Assembly: GCA_963738615.1 (NCBI GenBank)
Contig: CAVTXI010000004.1
Coordinates: 558,001 to 622,000 of the forward strand
Direction: 5' to 3'
Length of the DNA: 64,000 nt
From: CAVTWY01 sp963738615
Lineage (GTDB): Bacteria > Pseudomonadota > Gammaproteobacteria > Burkholderiales > Burkholderiaceae_C
Part shown: positions 58,601 to 64,000 of the stretch, one piece after another
Numbering within the stretch: the stretch's first letter is position 1
Layout of the letters: each line of letters opens with the position of its first letter
Translations under genes and position numbers: made by a program
The notes under the pieces: model-generated
Told to the model about the DNA's origin: nothing
The model's input: only the letters and a program-made list of their open reading frames with translations
The model's database searches: none

Positions 58601-58751
58601 CACGGCGCACAATGAAACCATGAGGCGGTCGTATTTTGAGGAGTTGCGTGTACGATTTACTGGGTGCGTCACGCAGTCCGATTATTTGAGAGTATTGAAT
58701 CAGCTTCGAACCGAGCTGACGAACGGTACTATCGTGTTGCCACCCCGTTAG
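55689..58751 (+). CDS. Polymorphic toxin, copy 2: DUF637-like scaffold with AHH nuclease end
   Basis: 1020-residue protein as read from a GTG at 55689. The ATG and ribosome site of copy 1 are missing and no good Shine-Dalgarno is seen, so expression is uncertain. Residues 17-328 are almost identical to copy 1; the rest of the scaffold is alike but diverged, including the DUF637-like region (RMTVQGGINALLGGSFSEG, near 600). The junction motif TVFDDEGNLMPG lies near 710. The C-terminal end has an AHH nuclease motif, NHQAHHIIPFG near 924-934, from the HNH/Endo VII superfamily. A DUF1629/Imm11-like gene follows. Confidence 0.82.
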   Translation: MLGHSRSPQHAPVPAQQAYARHLLEPDDEPALVKRSFQQDDPGDPDTSRGARTTPAPTTAAPPTPPTPPVATAAPTPTSTSASSSAIGSALTASASAVASLSQRLPRPDYSREDVINPRGRRSPTPEPPTPEPTRLHIMVGQSAPPPPYVGERAVDAAWLEQRETALVALRTDYEAQRAQAQTQPGPWWVTTTSYASGDTGDTTTTFDEAAFRAHYIAGAVSRNVPALQTLASLYATDVAGLLRQAHVDQLVVVATGDHAINAGPAPAGLAMGDARQLAALDLYMADPQIRELIDTYGGTAPPATDPMAREQVRLLGQARFEQLGRLNNAMAQVRDLYAHAITQAERSGEGPGWVERTYTVTDPGAVGESGEEIFTGLPATTHTVVERRFDHDVFTAWYGAQSGAAQRAFGDLYGASQTTFSEDSSGLGNAPSVTHTTQRFANEGWVMEDGVMRREGLERLNLNDPPRLNDRNAVYFDPEAGWFTPQGNVHENNTLELVAGVIFVAAASYVSFNTLGPWAAGVVEGATGSVAVGSLAGVAVVGAAGGAASAFVGGAMSGNLTLRDLLRGTLSGALSATLTTGLIDAGWIGGPGSVSNVIGRMTVQGGINALLGGSFSEGAATGFASALADAVAVNLNQGIANLPPSEAAAARYATRIIASAIRALGNPNDPQHAFASDLLNGLISDVLGEIARPPGTSTPGGSARSTVFDDEGNLMPGVTSASAPWEDQLRDIYSRLIEQGMDPASAEYLLTAYDERVQDEALSAFVEAQPDPRLVAGIGATPQIRSARDIIDDVESRMAAGTLNGEHIGAAINEAYDAFLRLGAAAEQAPDTPSRDAERVATRLMSLIGDLGRLAEAGGTSLTQAQSDLVRQAQAIDWSRFWSVAGDAAGLAAGPLAVRRLVATNRAQLAANLSASGQARPSANHQAHHIIPFGDSRAAQLRARLRAVGIDVNDSRNGIWLRTSGAAGSGTAHNETMRRSYFEELRVRFTGCVTQSDYLRVLNQLRTELTNGTIVLPPR
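55737..56671 (+). repeat. N-terminal scaffold block shared by toxin copies 1 and 2 (second copy)
   Basis: Counterpart of 51038-51975, nearly identical along its length. The first difference is the loss of one Asn codon near 55756. Such a long near-identical pair about 4.7 kb apart is a ready site for homologous recombination, which could delete or swap the toxin end and immunity gene between them. Confidence 0.85.
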
Positions 58752-58782
58752 ATCGGCTGTCGGTACGATCGAAGAGGTATTC

Positions 58783-59490
58783 ATGCAGGTCTTTTACATA
58801 GCGCCTCGGGACAGCGTTCAGCTGCTCGAGGTGGCTCTTGAAGATGATCTCCGCATCTTCAGCCCCGAGTCGCCGATCGGCTGCGGCAGACGCTTCGAAG
58901 GAACTTGGTCCGCTCCTGAGGCGTGGAAGTTCAAGGAACCCCGCAAACGGCGACCCGATGAGCTTGCCGACATCACTCAAGTGCTCGCCGCAGTCAGCGC
59001 CCCTGCGTTCAGCGCCAAGGCGCGCTCGGTCATCGAGCCTTTCTTGGGCGAGTCGGCGCAGTGGCTCCCGCTGCAGTTCGCGGAACGCGAATACTGGATG
59101 TTGAACCTGCTGCGTCTCGTTGACATGGACATGGCTCACGCTGTGATAGACACCTTGCCGGGAAGGACCGATGGACACGTTCGAACCTATGCATTTCGTG
59201 AGCAAGACCTGCAGCACGAGTTGCTGTTCAAAGCCAGGCATGGAACTGCCCGTGTTCTGTGCACGGAACGCTTCGTCGACCTGGTGAAGCACGAGAAGTT
59301 GACCGGTTTCTGGTTCGGCTTGCTATGGGACAGCCGCTACCCGGCCTTCACTCAATACGCCAGTCAAGAGGTCGTGCGCAGCCGTCCTGAGATCTACGGG
59401 CCGAAAGGGATCTGGCCGAGTTTTGAGCATCATTGGCCCGAGGAGTGGCGCAAGGCCAAGGTCGAGCGCCGTACAGTCGCACGCGGGTAA
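58783..59490 (+). CDS. Immunity protein of the DUF1629/Imm11 type
   Basis: 235-residue cytosolic protein, 31 bases after the AHH toxin stop, with AGAGG upstream of its ATG. The layout resembles DUF1629 (Imm11, MXAN_0049-type) immunity proteins: a variable N-terminal half, then a conserved half with FREQDLQHELLF, RVLCTERFVDLV and KLTGFWFGLLWDS. It should bind and block the AHH nuclease of copy 2. A truncated paralogue at 55068 shows an earlier cassette of this kind. Confidence 0.75.
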   Translation: MQVFYIAPRDSVQLLEVALEDDLRIFSPESPIGCGRRFEGTWSAPEAWKFKEPRKRRPDELADITQVLAAVSAPAFSAKARSVIEPFLGESAQWLPLQFAEREYWMLNLLRLVDMDMAHAVIDTLPGRTDGHVRTYAFREQDLQHELLFKARHGTARVLCTERFVDLVKHEKLTGFWFGLLWDSRYPAFTQYASQEVVRSRPEIYGPKGIWPSFEHHWPEEWRKAKVERRTVARG

Positions 59491-59539
59491 CAGACGCACT
59501 GGGCGGATAAGCACGCACCAGCAGCATCGGAGATCGGAG

Positions 59540-60958
59540 AACGAGCCGATCTACACCGGCCAGCCCCACACCACGCAAAACCTCGTCGAACGCCACTTCG
59601 ACCACGACGCCTTCGACGCGTGGTATACGGCGCAACCCAGCGCCGCGCAACAGGCCTTCGCCGACCCCTACGGCGCCAGCCACACCAGCGTCAGCGAAGA
59701 GTCGAGCGGCCTGGGCACCTCGGCATCGGTCACGCAAACCACCCAGCGCTTCGCCAACTCGGGTTGGGTGATGCAAGACGGCGTGATGCGCCGCGAGGGC
59801 CTCGAGCGGCTGAACATCAACGACCGCCAAGGCTGAACGACCGCAACGCGGTGGGCTTCGACATCGAAGCCGGATGGGTCACGCGGCAGGACAACGTTCA
59901 CGAGAACAACACCCTCCAGACAGTCGTCGGTGTCTTCATGGTGGTCGCGGTGGGCGCTGGGGCCGGCATGTGGGCCAGGCACCACGTTCGGCACGGGCTC
60001 GCTGGGCGCCACCGTGGCCACCGGCGCGGTGGTCGTGGCCAGCGGCGTGGTGAACGACAACCTCAGCCTGCGCGATGTGTTGCGAAGTGCGTTGAGCGGT
60101 GCGCTGACGGCCGGGCTGCTGCACAACCTCAATGTCGCGCTCGAAGGCACCAACATCGCCATCCAGATCGGCGCGCGCGTGACGCTGCAAGGGGGCATTC
60201 AGGCGCTGCTGGGTGGCAGCTTCCGCGACGGCGCCATCGCCGCGCTGGCCTCGGAGCTGGCGAACCTGTCGGCGGCGCAGATGAACACCGCGATCACGAA
60301 TGCGCTGGCGAACGGCATGACCCCGGAGCAGGCCTTCGCCGCACGCTCTTTCGCACGCATGTTCTCGAGCGCGGTGCGCGCGATGGGCAACCCCAACGAT
60401 CCGATGCATGCGTTTGCCAGTGACTGGCTTGGCAGCGTGATGCGCGATGCCGGGGCGGCGCAGCCGCCCGATGTCGGGGGCGTTGGCGGTACATCACCGG
60501 ATGGCGTTGCGCCATCCGACGACGCCGAGCCCGGCATCGTGCCGCCTGTCATCACCGGCACCGTCTTCGATGACGACGGCAACCTGATGCCGGGGGTGGC
60601 TTGCTGACGCGGGCTATCGGGTCGAGCGTCTACCTCGCTCCGACAACGAGAGGAGCCCTGACCTAAGAATAGAAGGACGGCTCTTCGACGTGTATTCGCC
60701 CGATTCTGGAACGTCGGCGAGGAACCTCGTCGACAGTATCGGCCGCAAGCTGCCACAGGCAGAACGCGTCGTATTGAATTTGGCCGAGCACGACATCAGT
60801 CGGCATGAACTACGCGCGGCTTCATGAATCGGGGCAACCGCTGCGCGGTGGACGTGCATCAGCTCAGGCTCGACGCATCTGGCGCCGTGGTTCGCACACT
60901 CGAGCTCACGACCCAACGCAAGCCGGCGAATCTTGACCATCGTCTTTGCCCGAAGTGA
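59540..60958 (+). pseudogene. Polymorphic toxin, copy 3: 5'-truncated scaffold with CdiA-type tRNase tail
   Basis: Lacks the N-terminal half; similarity to copy 1 (52121 on) begins at about 59565 and stays high to about 60460. One base is lost near 59829 (stop at 59836), one is gained near 59976 and 15 bases are missing in frame near 60030. After the junction motif TVFDDDGNLMPG (60560-60598) a stop follows. In the next frame a CdiA_C-type tRNase end reads LADAGYRVERLP, SPDLRIEGRLFDVYSP and QAERVVLNLAEHDIS. It breaks again near 60822 before VHQLRLDASGAVVRTL. No immunity gene follows. A dead or donor cassette. Confidence 0.75.
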
Positions 60959-61089
60959 CGCGGCGGCCCCTGGTTGGCCGTGCACACCTCACGAGCGCGT
61001 CGGCCCTGTCGCACCCGCCCCGATGACCTTCGTCATGGGCCTTCGCGAGGCCCGCGCCGTATGCTGGCCGTCACCCTCGCGGACCACCC

Positions 61090-61704
61090 ATGCATACGAG
61101 CTTCGCCCTGCACGACGCTTCGAACACCGCGCCCGCGCGGTCGGCGTCGCTGCCGCGGCGTGTGATGTTGCTTTGGGCCTGCGCGGCCATCGCCTCGCAG
61201 GGCCTGGTGGCGTGCGGGGGCATCAAGGTCATTCCGCCGCCGCCACCGCCGCCGCCCAAGCCGACGATCGTCGAGCTCGAGTTGAAGGCGCAGCCCAACC
61301 TGAACCCCGACACGCGCGGGCGGCCGTCGCCGCTGCTGGTGCGCGTGTACGAATTGGCCACGCCCGCGGGCTTCGAGGGCTTGCCCTTCGACACGCTGCA
61401 GGCCGACGACACCGCGGGCCTGAAGCCTGACCTGGTCGACAAGCGCGAGCAGGTGATCGCGCCGGGGTCGATGACCCCCATCAGCCTGAAGCCCGACGAC
61501 AAGGTGAAGTTCATCGGCGTGTTCGCGTCGTTTCGCGACCTCGAGCGCGCGAAGTGGCGCACGGTGGTGCCGGTGAAGGCCAACGTGACGCAACGCATCG
61601 AGTTGCGCTTCGACGATCGCAGCGTCGAACCCACCGTGTCGATCACATCGCCGGCATTGCCGACAGCCTTACCTCTCAAGCCGGCGGTCCCGGCCAAGCC
61701 ATAG
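61090..61704 (+). CDS. tssJ: Type VI secretion lipoprotein TssJ
   Basis: 204-residue outer-membrane lipoprotein with lipobox LVACGG (Cys42), a Pro-rich linker and a TssJ beta-sandwich domain. The family pattern is visible in PLLVRVYELATPAGFEGL, LVDKREQVIAPG and FIGVFASFRDLERAKWRTVVPV (in parts). TssJ binds TssM and anchors the T6SS membrane complex in the outer membrane. The true start may be an internal ATG at residue 26. First of three T6SS genes running to the right edge; the 130 bases upstream should hold the promoter. Confidence 0.92.
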   Translation: MHTSFALHDASNTAPARSASLPRRVMLLWACAAIASQGLVACGGIKVIPPPPPPPPKPTIVELELKAQPNLNPDTRGRPSPLLVRVYELATPAGFEGLPFDTLQADDTAGLKPDLVDKREQVIAPGSMTPISLKPDDKVKFIGVFASFRDLERAKWRTVVPVKANVTQRIELRFDDRSVEPTVSITSPALPTALPLKPAVPAKP

Positions 61705-61735
61705 CAACGATGCAAGCCCAAGGACGAACACACGC

Positions 61736-63106
61736 ATGACGTGGCACAACAAGGTCGTCTGGACGCAGGGCATGTTCCTGCAGCCGCACCACTTTCAGCA
61801 GGAAGGTCGGCACCGGCAGCACGCGCTGAACGCGCGCGTGGAAGCGCTGTCGCCGTACGGCTGGGGCTTCACCGAACTGCGCCTGGACGAGGCCCGGCTG
61901 GCGCTCGGGCAGGTGCTGGTGGAACATGCGCGTGGCGTGCTGCCCGACGGCACGCCGTTCTCGATTCCTGACATCGACGTCGCGCCGCCGCCGATGGACG
62001 TGCCGGCCGACATTCACGACGAACGCATCGTGCTGGCGGTGTCGATGGACCGCGAAGGCGTCGCCGAGGTCGCGTTCGATGCGAACGGTGCCGACAGTGA
62101 AGACCCGCTGGGTGCCGCATCGCGCAACGGTGAGCGCCCGCGCTACGTGGTGTCTGACGACCAGGTGCGCGACGCCGTCGGCGAGGACAGCGAACTGGTC
62201 GACATTCAAACCGCGCGCCTTTGCCTGCACCTGCTGCGCGAGAAGGATTTGCCGCAGGGCATGGCCGCACTGGGTGTGGTGAAGGTTCTCGAGAAGCGCA
62301 GCGATCAGCAACTGGTGCTCGACCGCGGCTACGTCGCGCCGCAGGTGCGCATCGACGCCACGCCGCAACTGGCGTCGGTGACGAGCTTGGTGCACGGCCT
62401 GGTGCGTCAACGCGCGCAACTGTTGGCGTCGCGCATGGGGCAGCTTGGCCACGGTGTGTCCGAACTGGCCGACTTCCTGACGCTGCAGGTGCTGAACCGG
62501 CACGAGCCCGTGTTACGCCAACTGTCCGCCGCGCCGAACGTGCACCCGCGGGAATTGCACACCGAGTTGTTGATGCTGGCCGGTGAGATGTCGACGCTGG
62601 CGACCAGCACGCGCCGCCCCGCCGACCAGCCGCTGTACCACCACCCCGACCCGCGCGTCGCGTTCGACCCGCTGGTGGCGGTGCTGCGCGAGATGCTGAC
62701 CACGGTGCTCGAGCAAAACGCGATTCAGATCGAGCTTCAGCCGCGCAAGTACGGCGTTCACGTGGCCGTGGTGCCTGACCCGACCTTGCCGCGCAGCGCC
62801 GGCTTCGTGCTCGCCATCGCGGCGCAACTGCCCGCTGAGCAGGTGCGCACGCGGTTCCCGGCGCAAAGCTGCGTGGCACCGGCCGAGATGCTGCGCAAGC
62901 TCGTCAACGGCAACCTGCCGGGCATCAAGCTGCGCGCGCTGCCGGTGGCGCCGCGCCAGTTGCCGTTCCACGCCGGGCATCACTACTTCGAGCTCGACGC
63001 GTCGGGCGAGCTTTGGCAGCAGTTTCAGCAGTCGGGCAGTCTGGCGCTGCACGTGGGTGGCGAGTTTCCGGGGCTCGAGATGCAGCTCTGGGCCATCCGC
63101 AAGTAG
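61736..63106 (+). CDS. tssK: Type VI secretion baseplate protein TssK
   Basis: 456-residue protein of the TssK (VasE/ImpJ) family, which links the T6SS baseplate to the membrane complex and binds TssL and TssM. The conserved start is KVVWTQGMFLQPHHFQQ; other blocks are YHHPDPRVAFDPLV and the C-terminal FHAGHHYFELD and FPGLEMQLWAI. Length is typical. It lies 31 bases after tssJ and 25 bases before tssL. Confidence 0.96.
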   Translation: MTWHNKVVWTQGMFLQPHHFQQEGRHRQHALNARVEALSPYGWGFTELRLDEARLALGQVLVEHARGVLPDGTPFSIPDIDVAPPPMDVPADIHDERIVLAVSMDREGVAEVAFDANGADSEDPLGAASRNGERPRYVVSDDQVRDAVGEDSELVDIQTARLCLHLLREKDLPQGMAALGVVKVLEKRSDQQLVLDRGYVAPQVRIDATPQLASVTSLVHGLVRQRAQLLASRMGQLGHGVSELADFLTLQVLNRHEPVLRQLSAAPNVHPRELHTELLMLAGEMSTLATSTRRPADQPLYHHPDPRVAFDPLVAVLREMLTTVLEQNAIQIELQPRKYGVHVAVVPDPTLPRSAGFVLAIAAQLPAEQVRTRFPAQSCVAPAEMLRKLVNGNLPGIKLRALPVAPRQLPFHAGHHYFELDASGELWQQFQQSGSLALHVGGEFPGLEMQLWAIRK

Positions 63107-63131
63107 CCGCAAGTCGTACAGGAAATCCGAC

Positions 63132-64000
63132 GTGAGTAACGCCGCTGACGACCCGTTTGCCAACGCCGACACCGGGCGCACGTTCATCATGCCCACACCG
63201 GGGCAGAAGGCGCCGGCACCGCGCGCACCTGCGCATGCCTCGAACGGTGGCGGTGCCGAGTTGGCAGGTGACGAGCCCAGCGCCGACAGCGGCCTGAACG
63301 CGCTGGTCGCGCTGGCGAACCCGATCCTCGCGGTTATTCCGCAGATCCGTGCGACAAGCCACCAGCCCGACCCCGCCGCGCTGAAAGATCGCTTGGCGCG
63401 CGCGCTGCGCGACTTCGACGCCAAAGGTCGCGCCGCCAACATCGAGCCGCAACACCTGCTGGCCGCGCGCTACATCCTGTGCACCGCACTCGACGAAGCC
63501 GCCGCCGGAACACCGTGGGGCGGTGGTGGGCAGTGGGCGAAGCAGAACCTGCTGGTCAGCTTCCACAACGAGGCTTACGGCGGCGAAAAGATCTATCAAC
63601 TGATGGCGAAGCTGGCCGAGCAGCCACACACGAATCGTGACCTGCTCGAGCTGATCTACGCCGTGCTGGCGCTGGGCTTCGAAGGCCAGTTCAAGCTGCA
63701 ACCCGGCGGCGCCGCTCAACTCGAGGCGGTGCGGCAGCGGCTGGCGCAAATCATCGCGAAGGAACGTGGTGACGTAGCGCGCCCGTTGGCGCAGCACTGG
63801 CAGCCCAGCACAGCGAAGAAGCGCCCCTTCCTGTCATGGCTGCCGTTGTGGGTCACAGCCGCGAGCGTGGGCGTGGCGCTGCTGGCGCTGTACTTTGCGT
63901 TCTCGCACCGGTTGGCAACCAACTCGGATCCCACCTTCGCGAAGGTGCAGGGCCTGCGCACCGTAGTGCAGGTGCCGCTGCCGGTACCCGTGGCGCAGCC
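63132..64000 (+). CDS. tssL: Type VI secretion protein TssL (DotU), cut by right edge
   Basis: GTG start at 63132 with AGGAAA upstream; 289 codons are visible and the frame is open at the window end. N-terminal Pro/Ala-rich segment, then the DotU domain: LALANP-type helix, YILCTALDEAA near 115 and FHNEAYGGEKIYQLM near 140. The single membrane helix LWVTAASVGVALLALYFAF lies near residues 238-256. Beyond it the periplasmic part begins, possibly with an OmpA-like end outside the window. TssL forms the inner-membrane ring with TssM. The tssJ-tssK-tssL order is standard. Confidence 0.93.
   Translation, partial: MSNAADDPFANADTGRTFIMPTPGQKAPAPRAPAHASNGGGAELAGDEPSADSGLNALVALANPILAVIPQIRATSHQPDPAALKDRLARALRDFDAKGRAANIEPQHLLAARYILCTALDEAAAGTPWGGGGQWAKQNLLVSFHNEAYGGEKIYQLMAKLAEQPHTNRDLLELIYAVLALGFEGQFKLQPGGAAQLEAVRQRLAQIIAKERGDVARPLAQHWQPSTAKKRPFLSWLPLWVTAASVGVALLALYFAFSHRLATNSDPTFAKVQGLRTVVQVPLPVPVAQ

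Overview
The window is a high-GC (roughly two thirds G+C by eye) bacterial chromosome segment of betaproteobacterial, Burkholderiales type. The pointers are the tight yebC-purD-hemF-nadD-rsfS-rlmH operon order, a lysine-rich tail on RsfS, two tripartite-tricarboxylate (Bug/TctC) binding proteins, two tannase/feruloyl-esterase family proteins and a tssJ-tssK-tssL type VI secretion run. No rRNA, tRNA or CRISPR array was seen. 

Layout. 1-1925: a tannase-family esterase cut by the left edge, divergent from a MarR regulator. 1942-6573: housekeeping operon (ribosome silencing, 23S rRNA methylation, NAD, heme and purine synthesis, YebC). 6659-26360: mostly housekeeping and envelope genes (frameshifted patatin-like membrane protein, cardiolipin synthase, HerA-like ATPase, glnS, M23 peptidase, DUF808, YgiQ radical SAM, serine hydrolase, RsuA, P460-cupredoxin fusion, CutA). 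26388-27695: Fic protein. 27964-32424: a run of exported proteins headed by a protein of five 34-residue Asn/Ser/Gly repeats, with a CsgG-like lipoprotein carrying DUF4384, a GIN-domain protein and an OmpA protein. I read it as a possible fibre or surface-polymer export locus. 32441-37225: pectin-acetylesterase-like lipoprotein, then an ECF sigma factor translationally coupled to a caspase-like protease and followed by an OmpA lipoprotein. 37475-46058: accessory catabolic zone with two PIN-domain toxin-antitoxin pairs, an Rhs scrap, two TctC proteins, a second tannase, a GNAT protein, a type III CoA-transferase and a GST. 46078-50853: ABC exporter, then a LuxR-type response regulator and a hybrid histidine kinase. 

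51014-60958 is the most unusual part: three tandem copies of one large polymorphic-toxin scaffold with a DUF637-like pretoxin segment and three unrelated C-terminal toxin ends. These are a PD-(D/E)xK-like nuclease with a following immunity gene, an AHH nuclease with a DUF1629/Imm11-like immunity gene, and a degenerate CdiA-type tRNase tail without immunity. A truncated immunity paralogue and a duplicated fragment of the kinase 3' end lie between copies 1 and 2, which shows how the array grew. It runs directly into T6SS genes tssJ, tssK and tssL (61090 to the right edge), a plausible but unproven delivery route. 

A caution for the whole window: about ten genes are interrupted by single-base shifts, often in C/G runs, with intact coding on both sides. 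This looks at least as much like residual indel errors in the assembly as like true gene decay, so the frameshifted entries should be read as possibly intact genes.
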